64,000 nucleotides of DNA from Deinococcus koreensis (GCF_002901445.1 NZ_PPPD01000001.1:2293501-2357500), one strand, 5' to 3'; positions 17,938-29,628 are shown, numbered from the stretch's first letter. The notes: generated from the sequence alone by a model not told the origin. Translations and numbers: made by a program.

Positions 17938-19017
17938 ATGCCCAGAGCCGCCCGCCCCGACCGCCCCCACGCCACCGGGCGCAAATCGAGCCGTCCCAAG
18001 GTCGATCACCGCACCCGTCAGAAGGCGCACGAATACGAACTGGACGCCCTGAGCGGCCTGGAGCACGTGGCCGAGACCGAACTCGCAGCGGTGCCGCTGG
18101 CCCGCGATGTGCGCGGCCCGCGTTTCTGGTATCCCGGCGACCCCGACCGCCTGACCCGCCTGAAGTCCGTGATCGCCGTGTACCGCGTCCAGAGCTGGGA
18201 CGTGCCCCGCCCGCGCGGCCTGCTGGGGCACCAGCAGCTCGGGGAACTCACCGACTACCTGAGGAGCGTCGTGGCGGTCGGCGGGCACACCTCCTTCCGG
18301 CTGGGCGCGGCGGGCAAGGAGTCCAGCGTCATGCAGCGGCTGGCCGAGGAACTGCAGACCTCGCTGGAGCTGCCCCACGACCCCGAGGCGGGCGAACTGC
18401 TGATCCGCCTGCGGCCCCAGGAGGACGGCCCCGGCTGGGACGTGCTGGCGCGTATCACCCCGCGCCCGCTGTCGGCCCGGGCGTGGCGGGTGTGCAACAT
18501 GGGGGGCGGCCTGAACGCCACCATCGCCTACGCCGTGCACAAGCTGGCCGGGCAACGCGACGTCGACCGGATCTTCAACCCCATGAGCGGCAGCGGCACC
18601 CTGCTGGTCGAGCGCGCCCTGATGGGGCCAGCTGACGCGATGGTCGGCGTGGACATCTCGCAGAGCGCGGTGGACTGCGCCCAGCAGAACCTGAAAGCCG
18701 CCGGCCGCGAGGTCGAGGTCGCCTGCCTGGACGCCCTGCACACCGGCCTCCCGGCCCGCTCCTTCGACCTGATCACCGCCGACCTGCCCTGGGGCGACGC
18801 CATTGGCAGCCACATGGACAACGAGGTGCTGTACCCGGCCTTCCTGAACGAGATGCACCGCCTGACCAGCAGGCAGGGCCGCCTGGCCGTGATCACCCAC
18901 GAGATCCGGCTGTTCGAGCGCGTGCTGCAGGAGCAGACCAAGTGGGCCGGGCGCGAGATCCTGCAGGTCGCCAGCGGCGGGCACCACCCGAAGGTGTATC
19001 TGCTGAACCGGCGCTAG
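17938..19017 (+). CDS. THUMP-domain tRNA methyltransferase (TrmN/Trm14-like)
   Basis: A 359-residue protein. Residues about 30-175 form an N-terminal ferredoxin-like/THUMP region for tRNA binding. Residues about 185-359 form a class I SAM-dependent methyltransferase with motif I NPMSGSGTL (214-222) and a catalytic ADLPWGD (281-287), the form of the N/D-PP-Y motif seen in TrmN/Trm14 enzymes that make N2-methylguanosine at tRNA position 6. Thermus TrmN is the closest described type. Substrate position is inferred from family. ATG 17938 is fixed by a TATACT box (17924-17929) 8 nt upstream. Confidence 0.9.
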   Translation: MPRAARPDRPHATGRKSSRPKVDHRTRQKAHEYELDALSGLEHVAETELAAVPLARDVRGPRFWYPGDPDRLTRLKSVIAVYRVQSWDVPRPRGLLGHQQLGELTDYLRSVVAVGGHTSFRLGAAGKESSVMQRLAEELQTSLELPHDPEAGELLIRLRPQEDGPGWDVLARITPRPLSARAWRVCNMGGGLNATIAYAVHKLAGQRDVDRIFNPMSGSGTLLVERALMGPADAMVGVDISQSAVDCAQQNLKAAGREVEVACLDALHTGLPARSFDLITADLPWGDAIGSHMDNEVLYPAFLNEMHRLTSRQGRLAVITHEIRLFERVLQEQTKWAGREILQVASGGHHPKVYLLNRR

Positions 19018-19021
19018 GGGG

Positions 19022-19294
19022 ATGGCGCGGGCACGGTGTGTCGATACGTTCTACCTCGGGACGCCCGGCGCCTGGGCGGTCAGAGTTGCCGACATCCAGG
19101 GCGTGATTCGAGTTGGTGACCGAGCGGCGTTTAAGCTCGCGGATATAGAGAGTGGGCCACATGCGGTAGCTGGAATAAGCTCCCCTGGCACTGCACCGAT
19201 AGGGGCGACGTTTGACCTTCTGATTCGTGGAGGGGATCAGCTCGAGCTTGACCGCTTCATCGGCGGCGCCGTCGAAACCACCGATCTGCCCTAA
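19022..19294 (+). CDS. Hypothetical protein, 90 aa
   Basis: An open frame starting 5 bases after the methyltransferase stop, with the sense-strand protein showing a plausible globular pattern (VRVADIQGVIRVGDRAAFKLADIESG, then GATFDLLIRGGDQLEL). The VGD and FDLLIRGGD elements resemble the beta-barrel turns of translation-factor domain II, but this is only a resemblance. Third-position GC is lower than in neighbours (ATA, GTA and GTT occur), which suggests acquired or weakly expressed DNA. It overlaps the -10 box of the next gene at its end. Not certain to be a gene. Confidence 0.5.
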   Translation: MARARCVDTFYLGTPGAWAVRVADIQGVIRVGDRAAFKLADIESGPHAVAGISSPGTAPIGATFDLLIRGGDQLELDRFIGGAVETTDLP

Positions 19295-19303
19295 CCTGTT
19301 CCC

Positions 19304-20302
19304 ATGACCACCCTCCGCTGGGGCATCCTGGGCGCGGCCCGCATCGCGCAGAGACTCATTCCCGCGATCCGGGAGGCCGGCGGCGAGGTCGTGGCCCTGG
19401 GCGTGCGCGATCCCTTGTCGGAGCGGGCCCAGGCCTTCTCGCAGGAGTACGGGGTGCCCCTGGTGGGCGGCTACGCCGACGTGCTGGCCGCAGACATCGA
19501 CGCGGTGTACAACCCGCTGCCCAACGACCTGCACCACCCCTGGACGCTGGCCGCCCTGCAGGCCGGCAAGCACGCCCTGACCGAGAAGCCCTTCACCCTG
19601 GACGCGGCCGAGGCGCTGGAACTGGCCCAGGCAGCGCAGCAAACTGGCCGGGCGCTGCTGGAAGCCTTCGCCCCGCGCTTCCATCCCTACCTGCGGCGCG
19701 TGCGCGAGATCGTGCAGAGCGGCGAACTGGGCGAGATCCGCGCCCTGCACGCGGCTTTCGGCTTCGGCCTGGGGAGCCCGGACGACATCCGCTGGGACGC
19801 CACGAAGGGCGGTGGGGCGCTGTACGACGTAGGCACCTACTGCGTGAACGCCGCGCGGCTGCTGCTGGGCGAACCCCAGGCCGTCAGCGCCCAGGCCCGC
19901 TGGACGCCGGGGGGCGTGGACATGGCCCTGAGCGGCGTGCTGGAGTACCCCGGCGCCCTGGTCAGCCTGGACTGCGGCTTCGACTGGGGCGCGGGCGCCC
20001 AGCGCCTGAGCGTGATCGGCACGCGCGGCACGCTCGACACGGACAGGGTCTCCGGCGGGCAGACGGACGAGCCCATCCGCCTGCGGGTCGACGGCTCCGG
20101 CGGTCACCGCACCGAGGAGACCCCTCCCTTCAACGCCTACGCCGCCATGGTCGCCCACTTCCAGCGGGTCGCGCTGGGCGAGGAGCCCGCCCTCTATCCT
20201 CCGCAGGACGCCGTAGCGCAGGCCCGCGTGCTGGACGCCCTGTACAAGTCCGCTCGGACGGGGGAGCGGGTGGAGGTGGGCCGAGAGCAGCGCCGCGGCT
20301 GA
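19304..20302 (+). CDS. Gfo/Idh/MocA family oxidoreductase
   Basis: A 332-residue NAD(P)-dependent dehydrogenase. The Rossmann motif GILGAARIA is at residues 7-15. [12 protein letters not shown] gives the family EKP motif with the catalytic Lys, and [21 protein letters not shown] holds the active-site Asp/His-equivalent region. Enzymes of this group act on sugars, inositol or dihydrodiols, and the substrate cannot be told. A TAACCT box (19292-19297) ends 6 nt before ATG 19304, so the transcript is probably leaderless and separate from upstream genes. Confidence 0.93.
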   Translation: MTTLRWGILGAARIAQRLIPAIREAGGEVVALGVRDPLSERAQAFSQEYGVPLVGGYADVLAADIDAVYNPLPNDLHHPWTLAALQAGKHALTEKPFTLDAAEALELAQAAQQTGRALLEAFAPRFHPYLRRVREIVQSGELGEIRALHAAFGFGLGSPDDIRWDATKGGGALYDVGTYCVNAARLLLGEPQAVSAQARWTPGGVDMALSGVLEYPGALVSLDCGFDWGAGAQRLSVIGTRGTLDTDRVSGGQTDEPIRLRVDGSGGHRTEETPPFNAYAAMVAHFQRVALGEEPALYPPQDAVAQARVLDALYKSARTGERVEVGREQRRG

Positions 20303-20305
20303 CGG

Positions 20306-22507
20306 TCACGGAATCGGCCACCGTATAGTCCCCGACTGGTCGGTGCGCCAGACCTTCACGCCAGCGGCCTGGAGCCTGCCGAGCACGTCTGGATGCGGGT
20401 GGCCGTAGGTGTTGCGGCCCACGCTGATCACCGCGTCGGCGGGGGCCGTCTGTTGCAGGAGGGCGTCGCCGGTGCTGAAGCGGCTGCCGTGGTGCGCCGC
20501 CTTGAGCAGGTTCAGGTGGCCCAGGCCTATCAGCGCCTCGGCGGGGTCGGGCAGGTCGCCCAGGAGGGCGGTGCTCCAGCCATGCGACTCCAGCTTTATG
20601 GCCACAGAGTTGTCGTTGTCGGCGGTGCTCCAGACATGTCCGGGCGGCCACAGCACGGTCAGGGTCGCTCCGGACGCCGTGATCTGATCGCCGCGCCGGA
20701 CTTCACGCACCCGCACACCCCGTTCCCTGGCCGCCTGCAGCACCGTGTCCAGCACGGGGTCGCCCACCTTGTCGTGCCCGATCCACAGCTCGCCCACGGG
20801 TAAGGCCCGCAGCACGCTGCTGACGCCCTCGATGTGGTCGGTATCGGCGTGGGTGGCGATCAGAATGTCGATTCCGTGGATGCCCAGCGCCCGCAGGGCC
20901 GGTACCACCGTGCGGCCGCCCACGTCGTAGTCGCTGTTCACCGAGCCCCCGGCATCCGCCAGGACGGTCAGGCCCGGCAGGCGGATCAGCGTGGAATCGC
21001 CCTGCCCGACGTCCAGAAAGACCAGTTCGCGGGCCGGACGCAGCAGCGTGGGCAGCGTGGTGAAGGTGGCGCTCGCCAGCACCACGCCCAGCGCCACCGG
21101 CGCCCGAATCCGGCCCCGCAGCCACAGCACGCCGGCCAGCGCGCACAGGCCATACGCCAGGAGGCCCGCGGCCGAGACCGTGCCCCAGGTCAGCACCGGG
21201 AAGCGGCCTCCCGTGCCGGCGATCCACAGCAGCAGGTCGAGGAGCACGCCGTTGACCTGATTCAGCGGCGCGGCCAGCGGCCCCAGCCACCCCGCCAGGA
21301 AGCCCGAGGGCACCAGCACCGCCATCAGGGGCGCGGCCAGCAGGTTGGCGGGCAGGCCCACCAGCGGCAGCTGGCCGAAGGTGCCGGCGATGACCGGCAG
21401 GGTCGCGGCCTCGGCCAGCACGGTGGCAGCCAGCGCCAGGCGCAGCCATTGGGGGACTCGCGTGGGCAGCCGCTGCGCGACCTGGCCCGAGAGGGTCAGG
21501 CCCAGCACGGCCAGGAACGAGAGCTGGAAGCCGATATCCAGCAGCCACAGCGGGAACAGCAGCAGGCAGACCAGGGCCGTCAGGGCGATCAGGCCGTGGG
21601 CATCGACCTTGCCGCGGCCCAGGGCCAGCGCGACCAGGGCCACGCCGCCCATGATCACCGCCCGCATGATGCTGGGCGACAGGCCGACCAGCGCCAGATA
21701 GCCGATCAGCAGGGCGGCCGGCACGCCGTAGCGCCAGCCCGGTGTCCAGCCCAGCCAGCCCAGCGCCCAGACCAGCACGAACGTGATCAGCGCGACGTTC
21801 TGTCCGGAGAGGGCCATCAGGTGCGCCAGACCGGAGCGGTTGAAGCCGTCCCGCACCGCGTAGCCCTCGGCGAAGTCCTCCCGACCGATATCCGAGCGGT
21901 CGCCCAGTTCGATGGCCTGCATCAGCGCCGCCTGCCGCTGGGTCAGCCCGGCGACCAGCCCCCGGCGGAACCAGCCGCGCACGCCGCCCTCACGCGCGCT
22001 GGCCCGGACGCGGGCCGCCACCAGCACGGCGGTCGGGGTGGGCAGCAGCAGGCCGCCCTGGGCCCGCAGCCACGCCGCCTGATCGAAGCCGCCGGGGGTG
22101 CGCTGTCCATCGGGGGCCACCAGCCGGCCGCTGACGCGCAGGCGCCCCGGCCGGGCCAGCGGTTTGGGGGCCAGCGCCAGCCGGGCGCGCGGGGCCGCCA
22201 GGGTCAGGAACTGCCCGTCCCACTGCCCGTCCAGCGTGACCTGGGCGCCGATCCAGGGGGCCAGCGCGTCGGGGCGGGTCACGACCAGCCGCCCCGACGT
22301 GAAACCGGCGCCGCCCGCGAGCAGGGTCAGCAGCGCCAGCAGCGGCCGCGCCTCCCACCCGGCCAGCCCGGCGCCCAGCAGCAGGCCCAGCGCGCCCCAC
22401 CACACCCCCAGGGCCAGCAGGATGCCGCCCATCACGCCCAGCACGGCCGGGATCGGCCACGCCAGCCGGGGGGCCGGTTCCGGGCCCGCCCAGCCGGGCC
22501 GGGTCAT
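20306..22507 (-). CDS. comEC: Competence DNA channel protein ComEC/Rec2
   Basis: A 733-residue inner-membrane protein that passes single-stranded DNA into the cytoplasm during transformation. It has an N-terminal membrane/OB-like region, the central Competence domain of about ten helices ([14 protein letters not shown], a ComEC hallmark), and a C-terminal metallo-beta-lactamase-like domain ([34 protein letters not shown]). All metal-ligand motifs of the nuclease-like domain are present. ATG 22507 overlaps the comEA stop by one base (TGATG). It is full length and presumably works with comEA, and with comM at 31071. Confidence 0.96.
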   Translation of the reverse strand: MTRPGWAGPEPAPRLAWPIPAVLGVMGGILLALGVWWGALGLLLGAGLAGWEARPLLALLTLLAGGAGFTSGRLVVTRPDALAPWIGAQVTLDGQWDGQFLTLAAPRARLALAPKPLARPGRLRVSGRLVAPDGQRTPGGFDQAAWLRAQGGLLLPTPTAVLVAARVRASAREGGVRGWFRRGLVAGLTQRQAALMQAIELGDRSDIGREDFAEGYAVRDGFNRSGLAHLMALSGQNVALITFVLVWALGWLGWTPGWRYGVPAALLIGYLALVGLSPSIMRAVIMGGVALVALALGRGKVDAHGLIALTALVCLLLFPLWLLDIGFQLSFLAVLGLTLSGQVAQRLPTRVPQWLRLALAATVLAEAATLPVIAGTFGQLPLVGLPANLLAAPLMAVLVPSGFLAGWLGPLAAPLNQVNGVLLDLLLWIAGTGGRFPVLTWGTVSAAGLLAYGLCALAGVLWLRGRIRAPVALGVVLASATFTTLPTLLRPARELVFLDVGQGDSTLIRLPGLTVLADAGGSVNSDYDVGGRTVVPALRALGIHGIDILIATHADTDHIEGVSSVLRALPVGELWIGHDKVGDPVLDTVLQAARERGVRVREVRRGDQITASGATLTVLWPPGHVWSTADNDNSVAIKLESHGWSTALLGDLPDPAEALIGLGHLNLLKAAHHGSRFSTGDALLQQTAPADAVISVGRNTYGHPHPDVLGRLQAAGVKVWRTDQSGTIRWPIP

Positions 22508-22917
22508 CAGAATGACACGAGCGGCGAGAGCGCCCGCAGGGTCGCCTCGCCCACGCCCCTGACGCGGTCGAGGTCGGCCACCGAGCGGTAGGGCCGCCCG
22601 CCGATGATCCGCAGGGCCAGGCTCGGCCCCACCTTGGGCAGCGCCTCCAGCTGCTCCTGGGTGGCCGTGTTCAGGTTGACCCGGCCCGAGATCAGCGGGG
22701 CGATGCTGCCGGTGGTTGCATACCGCGGCGGTTCGGTCGGGGCCGGCCCGGACGACAGCGGCTCGGTCGAGGGCGGAGCGGTGGCGGCCGGCAGCGCGGC
22801 CCGGGTCACGGTGGGCACCCGGGGCCGGGGCCACAGCGCCGGGCCCACGGTCAGCGCCCCGACCAGCAGCACGCCCGAGAGCAGGCCCGCTGACCAGACC
22901 TGCTCGCTTCTGGGCAT
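22507..22917 (-). CDS. comEA: Competence DNA receptor ComEA
   Basis: A 136-residue membrane-anchored DNA-binding protein: one N-terminal transmembrane helix (about 8-28), a Pro/Ala-rich linker, and a C-terminal helix-hairpin-helix domain ([19 protein letters not shown], then [12 protein letters not shown]). It binds incoming double-stranded DNA for ComEC. TAAAAT at 22924-22929 ends 6 nt before ATG 22917, so the comEA-comEC message is probably leaderless. comEC follows with a one-base overlap. Confidence 0.95.
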   Translation of the reverse strand: MPRSEQVWSAGLLSGVLLVGALTVGPALWPRPRVPTVTRAALPAATAPPSTEPLSSGPAPTEPPRYATTGSIAPLISGRVNLNTATQEQLEALPKVGPSLALRIIGGRPYRSVADLDRVRGVGEATLRALSPLVSF

Positions 22918-22989
22918 GGGGTCATTTTAGGGGCGTGGGGCCACGGCCCGGCTGATCACCCGCCGGGGGGAGGCTGTTATGCTGCGGGC

Positions 22990-23151
22990 ATGGTTTCCGA
23001 CCGCATTCATGATCACTCGCAAGCGCGGCTGACCTGGGCGCTGATCGTGGTCGCTCTCGGCGCGATCATCGGGATCGGCACGACGGCGGCCCTGCTCGCC
23101 CGCAAGGGCCGCCCCCTGCCCGACGACCCCGACGCCCCGCTGTTCATCTAG
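22990..23151 (+). CDS. Single-pass small membrane protein, 53 aa
   Basis: A short gene with a single hydrophobic helix (WALIVVALGAIIGIGTTAAL, about residues 16-35), a His-containing N-terminus (DRIHDHS) and an acidic C-terminal tail ending in PLFI. It is supported by a TATGCT box at 22978-22983 whose end is exactly 6 nt from ATG 22990, the spacing used by many recognised genes in this window, and by GC-rich third positions. It is divergent from comEA, sharing a 72-base intergenic region. Function unknown; a competence link is only positional. Confidence 0.75.
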   Translation: MVSDRIHDHSQARLTWALIVVALGAIIGIGTTAALLARKGRPLPDDPDAPLFI

Positions 23152-23223
23152 GCGGCGGCCTGCGAAGGGCGGCAGGCCGGGTCTCACCCTTTAACAGAGA
23201 AGAACGCGGCGTCTCGCCTTCTC

Positions 23224-23239
23224 TTGAACCGTTGGACGG

Positions 23240-23246
<7 letters not shown>
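23224..23246 (-). repeat. 8-bp repeat cluster containing the rarA stop codon
   Basis: On the minus strand GGTCTAAC CGTCCAAC GGTTCAA matches the 8-bp family at 7425-7456. The rarA stop TAA (23240-23242) lies inside the first unit. Confidence 0.7.
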
Positions 23247-24538
<1,292 letters not shown>

Positions 24539-24597
24539 GCCCGCGAGTGTAGCGGCGGCGCAGGTGAAGCGGCTGGCGCACGCGGCACAATGCCCGC

Positions 24598-24873
24598 ATG
24601 GACATGGCGACCTTCCGGCATCAGGTGGAACTCGCGGACTTTCCGGCGGGGGTGGAGGTCAGCGCGCACCCCGAAGGCCAGGGCTGGCGCCTGCGCGCCC
24701 AGGGGGGGAGTGGCGGCCTGGAACTGCTGCTCACCGACGGCGCGGCCGACATGTACGGCGATGCCCCGGCGGTCAGCGCCGCCCTCTCGCAGCTTCGCCG
24801 GCAGGCGCTGGCCGGACTCCCCGACGCGCACCCCGACGGCACCCTGGAACGGCTGGTGTTCGTGGCGGACTGA
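24598..24873 (+). CDS. Hypothetical protein, 91 aa
   Basis: Unrecognised small cytosolic protein. The pattern is alternating beta strands ([32 protein letters not shown]) followed by an amphipathic helix ([16 protein letters not shown]) and a final strand. It has no Cys and no membrane segment. A CACAAT box (24586-24591) ends 6 nt before ATG 24598, supporting a leaderless transcript divergent from rarA. Confidence 0.75.
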   Translation: MDMATFRHQVELADFPAGVEVSAHPEGQGWRLRAQGGSGGLELLLTDGAADMYGDAPAVSAALSQLRRQALAGLPDAHPDGTLERLVFVAD

Positions 24874-24911
24874 GTGGGGCAGGGGGTGTCGGTCTCGGTT
24901 GCGTTGCGGAC

Positions 24912-25012
24912 GACCCCTCAGTCACCTCCGGTGCCAGCTCCCCTCAAGGGGAGCCAAGTTCAACCCCCGGCTCCCCTTGAGGGGAGCTGGCCGCGCAGCG
25001 GACTGAGGGGTC
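24912..25012. repeat. Nested palindromic element (REP-like), 101 bp
   Basis: The outer arms GACCCCTCAGTC (24912-24923) and GACTGAGGGGTC (25001-25012) are perfect inverted repeats of 12 bp. The inner arms at 24934-24955 and 24969-24990 are perfect 22-bp inverted repeats, separated by 13 bases. Each inner arm is itself palindromic (CTCCCCT-CA-AGGGGAG). It can form one long hairpin or a cruciform with two side hairpins. It sits between the 91-aa gene and the DUF885 gene. Confidence 0.9.
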
Positions 25013-25136
25013 ACTCGCAGCCTCACCGCCCAACGCCACGCCCTCAACGGTGTCCCAGAACCGCTCCAGACCCACGTCCCGACCATGAACGAAGCCGCTG
25101 CTCGCCGGCCTGGGCCCGCTCGCCTATCCTGCCCCC

Positions 25137-26357
25137 ATGACTGCGCCGCCTTCCCCCCACGACCCGACTTCCCGAGACCCCGCCGAGGCCTACGTCCGGC
25201 TGGCCCACGCCATCGACGCCCACGAGAGCGGCTACGTGGACGGCTACGGCGGCCCGCCGGAGTGGGCCGACCGGCAGTTGGCCGCACCTGCCGAGGTGCA
25301 CAGCCGCGCCGAGGCGCTGCTGGAGGGCGTGCAGGGGGTGGAATCACCGGAGCGCCGGGCCTTCCTCGACATCCAGGTGCGGGCCATGCTGGTCACGACG
25401 GGTCGGCTGTGCGGCGAGGTGCGGCCCTACCGCGACGAGGTGCGCGGCCTCTTCGACATCGAACCGCGGGGGCTCAGCCAGGACGAGCTGGACGCGGCGC
25501 TGGACGCCGTGGAGTCGCGGGTGCCCGGCCGCGGGCCTCTGCCGGAGCGGCTGGAGGGTCTGCGCTCCCGGGTGGTCGTGTCGCCGGAGCGGATTCTGGA
25601 ACTGGCGCAGCCCATCCTGGCCGAGCTGCGGACGCGCACCCGCGAGCGCTTCGGCCTGCCGGGCGGCGAGGACTTCAGCGTGGCGCTGGTCTCCGACCGG
25701 CCCTGGGGCGGGTACAACTGGCCGCTGGGCGACCTGAAGAGCCGCATCGACCTGAACACGGATCTGCCGGTCACCCTGACCGCCCTGCCGGATCTGCTGG
25801 CCCACGAGGGCTACCCCGGCCACCACACCGAGCACGCCACCAAGGAGGCGCGGCTGGTGCGCGGGCTGGGCTGGCGCGAGCACGGCCTCCAGACCCTCAA
25901 TACGCCCGAATGCGCGGTGTCGGAGGGCATCGCCATGAACGCCCTGCGGGCCGTGATGAGCCCCCAGGAGGAAGAGGCCTGGCTGTGCGGTGAGCTGGCC
26001 GCGCGCGCCGGACTCGACGCCGGGGACGTGCGCGCCTGCCTGGAGGCCGGCCGCGCCCAGGAGAACCTGCGGGCCGTGAACGCCACCGCCGCCCTGAGGC
26101 TGCACGAGGAGGGCCAGCCCGAGGCCGAGGTGCTGGCCTTCTTGCAGCGCTACGGCCTGCTCACGCCGGAGCGGGCGCGGCAGTCGCTGCGCTTCCTGAC
26201 CAGCCCGACCTTCCGGGCCTACATCTTCACGTATTCGGCTGGTCAGGAGCTGGTGCAGGACTTCGTGGACAGCGGCGGTTCCGGCGCCTTCGCGCGGCTG
26301 CTGCGCGAGCCCCTGACGCCCGGCGGGCTGCGGGCACAGGCGCAATCCACCCTTTAA
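25137..26357 (+). CDS. DUF885-family putative metallo-hydrolase
   Basis: A 406-residue cytosolic protein. It carries AHEGYPGHH (HEGYPGH at 223-229), the HExxxGH-like metal motif of the DUF885 family, and SEGIAM with Glu263 as a likely third ligand. Family members are predicted zinc peptidases or hydrolases with mostly helical folds; activity here is inferred. No signal peptide is present, unlike many secreted DUF885 proteins. A TATCCT box (25125-25130) ends 6 nt before ATG 25137. The upstream gap holds the nested palindrome. Confidence 0.88.
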   Translation: MTAPPSPHDPTSRDPAEAYVRLAHAIDAHESGYVDGYGGPPEWADRQLAAPAEVHSRAEALLEGVQGVESPERRAFLDIQVRAMLVTTGRLCGEVRPYRDEVRGLFDIEPRGLSQDELDAALDAVESRVPGRGPLPERLEGLRSRVVVSPERILELAQPILAELRTRTRERFGLPGGEDFSVALVSDRPWGGYNWPLGDLKSRIDLNTDLPVTLTALPDLLAHEGYPGHHTEHATKEARLVRGLGWREHGLQTLNTPECAVSEGIAMNALRAVMSPQEEEAWLCGELAARAGLDAGDVRACLEAGRAQENLRAVNATAALRLHEEGQPEAEVLAFLQRYGLLTPERARQSLRFLTSPTFRAYIFTYSAGQELVQDFVDSGGSGAFARLLREPLTPGGLRAQAQSTL

Positions 26358-26388
26358 GGCCCAGGTGCGGGCGCTAGACTCCAGGGGT

Positions 26389-28359
26389 ATGCCACTGGAC
26401 GTGGGCGAGAGGCTCGCCGGGCGCTATGACCTGCTGGCCCTGCTGGGCGAGGGGGGCAGCGCCCGTGTGTTCCGCGCCCACGACACCGTGGTGGGCCGGG
26501 ACGTGGCGGTCAAGCTGATGCACGGCCACGTTCCCGAATCCGATCAGGCCCGCTTTCTGCGCGAGGTGCGGACCCTGGCCCGCCTGACCCATCCGGGCAT
26601 CGTGCCGGTGCTCGACCTGGGCACCGAGGCGGGCAGCCCGGAGACCGGGGGGGGTCGGCCCTTTTTCACCATGCCCCTGATGACCGGCGGCCTGATCACG
26701 GCGCTGGGGCCGCTGGAAGACGCGCCCCTGCCGCTGGCCCGCTTCCTGACCGCGGCGGCCTTCGCCTCGCGGGCGCTGCACTTCATCCACGCCCAGGGCA
26801 TCACGCACCGCGACCTGACACCGGGCAACGTGCTGCTGGACGACGCCGGCCTGCCGCGCATCATGGATTTCGGGCTGGTGGCGCTGACCGAGCACACCCG
26901 GCACCTCACGCGCAGCGGCGTTACGCTGGGCACGCCCGCCTACATGGCGCCGGAGCAGGCCAAAGGGGTGGGGGTCGGCCCGCGCAGCGACCTGTACGCG
27001 CTGGGGGCGGTGCTCTACCGGGTGGCCTGCGGCATTCCGCCCTTCGTGGGCGACAGCGACCAGAGCGTGATGTTCCAGCACGTCTACGAGCGCGTGCCCG
27101 ACCCCCGCGACCTCAACCCGGCGGTGCCCGACGCCGTGGCGCGCGTGCTGCTGGCCCTGCTCGCCAAGCGCCCCGAGGAGCGGCCGGAAGATGGCGAGGC
27201 GCTGGCGCACCTGTGGGCGCTGGCGCGCCGCGACGTCTGGACGAACCACGCCCGCGGCCAGTACCGGGGCGGGCGCACCCGCACGGGCGAGCACCCGGAC
27301 GGCCCCGCCCGCGTCTCGACCCTGCGCGAGGCCTGGAGCGTGCCCCTGCCCGGTGAGGTCACCTGGCCAGCGGCGGTGGTCGGCGAGGGCGATCTGGTGG
27401 CGGTGGGCACGCGCGGCGGGCAGCTCGTGCTGACCCATTCCTCGGGGCGGCCCTTCGCCACCTTCGCGGCCAAGGACGAGGTCACGGCGCCCGCCACCTT
27501 CCACGGCGGCCACATCCTGTTCGGCGCCTGGGACGGCACCCTGCGGCGGGTGGAGCTGCATTCCGGCGCGGAACTGTGGCGCCATCAGGCGCGCGCCGAG
27601 CTGACCGGCGCCCCGACCCTCTGGCAGGGCCGCGTGCTGGCCAGCAGCCGCGACGGCCACCTGCACGCCCTGGACGCCATGACCGGCGAACTGGCCTGGG
27701 CCTACCGCGCCGGCGGGCCGGTGGCGGCCAGTCCGCTGATCTGGGCCGGCGCCGCCCTGCTCTTCGACGAGAGCGGCTGGCTGCACGCCCTCGATGCCCA
27801 CACCGGCCACCCCCTGTGGCGGGTGGAGGTCGGCACCGTCCACGCCACCCCGGCCCTGCTGCCCACCGGCAGCGGCGAGGCCACGCTGGTGGTCGCCACC
27901 TGGGAGGGCGAGGTTCATGCCCTGGCGCTGGGCGTGGAGCGCGGCCGGGCGGTGCTGCGCGGGCCTGAACCGACCCTCTGGACCTACGACCTGGAGGACG
28001 AGGTCTGGGCGTCCCCGGCCCTCACGCGCAGCGACAGCACCCAGGGCCTGGCGATCCTGGCGGGCTGGGGCGGCACCGTGCGGGCCCTGCGCCTGTCGGA
28101 CGGCGAGGACGTCTGGTCGCACGCCCTGGAGGGCCGCGTGACGGCCAGCCCGGTGATCAGCGCCGGGCTGGTGTTCCTGGTCTCCGAGTCGGGCGAACTC
28201 GCGGCGCTGGATGTCCGCACGGGTGCGCCCCGCTGGCGGCACCGCGAGCGCACCGGCGTCCAGGCCACGCCGCTGGCCGCCGACGGCACGCTGTACGTGG
28301 CCTTCATGAACGGCACCCTGCGCGCCTACCGCTGCCCGGTGCTGGAGCCGGGGGCCTGA
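26389..28359 (+). CDS. rqkA: Ser/Thr protein kinase with PQQ-type beta-propeller (RqkA-like)
   Basis: A 656-residue protein. The N-terminal Hanks-type kinase has GEGGSARVF (20-28), Lys42 in [14 protein letters not shown] (140-147) with catalytic Asp142, DFGL (160-163) and APEQ. The catalytic-loop Lys of HRDLKPxN is Thr144. No transmembrane segment separates it from the C-terminal half, which consists of about seven repeats with the AxDxxTGxxxWxxxxxxxVxxxP pattern of PQQ-binding beta-propellers. This architecture is that of Deinococcus radiodurans RqkA (DR_2518), a kinase stimulated by PQQ and involved in radiation-resistance signalling. ATG 26389 follows a TAGACT box by 8 nt. The stop lies in CCTGATAGGG, which resembles a repeat end seen elsewhere. 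Confidence 0.93.
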   Translation: MPLDVGERLAGRYDLLALLGEGGSARVFRAHDTVVGRDVAVKLMHGHVPESDQARFLREVRTLARLTHPGIVPVLDLGTEAGSPETGGGRPFFTMPLMTGGLITALGPLEDAPLPLARFLTAAAFASRALHFIHAQGITHRDLTPGNVLLDDAGLPRIMDFGLVALTEHTRHLTRSGVTLGTPAYMAPEQAKGVGVGPRSDLYALGAVLYRVACGIPPFVGDSDQSVMFQHVYERVPDPRDLNPAVPDAVARVLLALLAKRPEERPEDGEALAHLWALARRDVWTNHARGQYRGGRTRTGEHPDGPARVSTLREAWSVPLPGEVTWPAAVVGEGDLVAVGTRGGQLVLTHSSGRPFATFAAKDEVTAPATFHGGHILFGAWDGTLRRVELHSGAELWRHQARAELTGAPTLWQGRVLASSRDGHLHALDAMTGELAWAYRAGGPVAASPLIWAGAALLFDESGWLHALDAHTGHPLWRVEVGTVHATPALLPTGSGEATLVVATWEGEVHALALGVERGRAVLRGPEPTLWTYDLEDEVWASPALTRSDSTQGLAILAGWGGTVRALRLSDGEDVWSHALEGRVTASPVISAGLVFLVSESGELAALDVRTGAPRWRHRERTGVQATPLAADGTLYVAFMNGTLRAYRCPVLEPGA

Positions 28360-28460
28360 TAGGGCTCCGGCCGCTCCGGAGGACGTCCCCGGTGCGCCGG
28401 CCACGGGCGGTTCCCTGGGCAGGTGCATCCTCCTTTCAACTTCCGCTTACCCCTGGGGCC

Positions 28461-28466
28461 TAGACT
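28461..28466 (+). promoter_or_regulatory. -10 box of tatA
   Basis: TAGACT, the same form used by leaderless genes here, but located 63 nt before the tatA ATG, so tatA has a real 5' leader with AAGGAG at 28518-28523. Confidence 0.55.
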
Positions 28467-28529
28467 CTGGAGAGTTGCTGTGTGTCCCGCCTGCCGGCCC
28501 GTCCGGCGCCGCCCCCCAAGGAGTCCACC

Positions 28530-28925
28530 ATGCCCAACCTCGGCCCCGCTGAACTGATCGTCATCCTGATAGTCGCCCTGGTCGTGTTCGGCCCGCGCAA
28601 GCTGCCCGAGCTGGGCAAGAGCCTGGGCGCCGGTCTGCGCGAATTCCGCAAGAGTACCCAGGGCCTGCGCGAGGAGCTGGAGGGCAGCATGAAGGCGGCC
28701 CCCACGCCGCCCGCGCCCGCCCCGGTGCAGACCATCTCGGCCCAGAGTGTCGCAGCACAGAGTGTTTCAGCACAGGGCGTTGCAGCACAGACCATCCACC
28801 CCGCTGCCGCCCCCGACGCTCCGCAGCCGGTGGCCCCGGTGCCCTCCCAGAGCCTGATTCCGCAGGCCGCCGCGCCCCAGCCCGCGCCGCCCCGGAAAGA
28901 CGAGGCCGATCCTGGCGCCGGCTGA
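28530..28925 (+). CDS. tatA: Twin-arginine translocase subunit TatA
   Basis: A 131-residue membrane protein. One N-terminal helix (ELIVILIVALVVF), the conserved FGP turn (20-22), and an amphipathic helix (LPELGKSLGAGLREFRKST) define TatA, which forms the export pore for folded proteins. The C-terminal 75 residues are Ala/Gln/Pro-rich with short repeats (AQSVAAQSVSAQGVAAQ) and are probably disordered; most TatA tails are shorter. ATG 28530 has AAGGAG 6 nt upstream. TatC is not in the window. Confidence 0.93.
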   Translation: MPNLGPAELIVILIVALVVFGPRKLPELGKSLGAGLREFRKSTQGLREELEGSMKAAPTPPAPAPVQTISAQSVAAQSVSAQGVAAQTIHPAAAPDAPQPVAPVPSQSLIPQAAAPQPAPPRKDEADPGAG

Positions 28926-29076
28926 ACCCGGAACCCCGGAGCCGCTGCGGCGTGGATCAGCGTGGTCTATGTGGGGAGCGTCCGCCGTTCGGGTGCCTCC
29001 GGTTTGACCGGGAGACCCATCACGCCCCCAGGGGTCTCGCGCGAACCGCGCTGGCCGCTGGTGGGAAGAAACAGGA

Positions 29077-29101
29077 AAAACCCCCGCTGGGCGGGGGTTT
29101 T
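29077..29101 (-). terminator. Rho-independent terminator of the tRNA transcript
   Basis: AAAACCCCCGC (29077-29087) and GCGGGGGTTTT (29091-29101) form a perfect 11-bp stem with a TGG loop. On the minus strand it is followed by a T run and lies 3 bases beyond tRNA-Val. The symmetry means it could also stop tatA transcription from the other side. Confidence 0.9.
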
Positions 29102-29104
29102 GCT

Positions 29105-29180
29105 TGGTAGACTCGAGGAGATTTGAACTCCTGACCCCTACAGTGTCAATGTAGTGCTCTACCCCTGAGCTACGAGTCTA
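29105..29180 (-). tRNA. tRNA-Val(GAC)
   Basis: The 76-nt sequence folds as a cloverleaf: acceptor stem TAGACTC/GAGTCTA, D arm GCTCAGGGGTAGAGC, anticodon stem CTACA/TGTAG with loop TTGACAC (anticodon GAC), T arm with GTTCAAATC, and encoded CCA. The first acceptor pair is U1-A72, where tRNA-Val usually has G1-C72. Confidence 0.93.
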
Positions 29181-29230
29181 TGGGTGCCGGGCGGGGCGGG
29201 GGCGGTTGCCTGGAACTGTTGCATGGAGCT

Positions 29231-29628
<398 letters not shown>

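Noticed and set aside
18893..20158. Minus-strand frame opposite the 90-aa ORF and the MocA gene
   Set aside because: The MocA reading is certain on the plus strand, and the minus-strand protein is low-complexity and without motifs.
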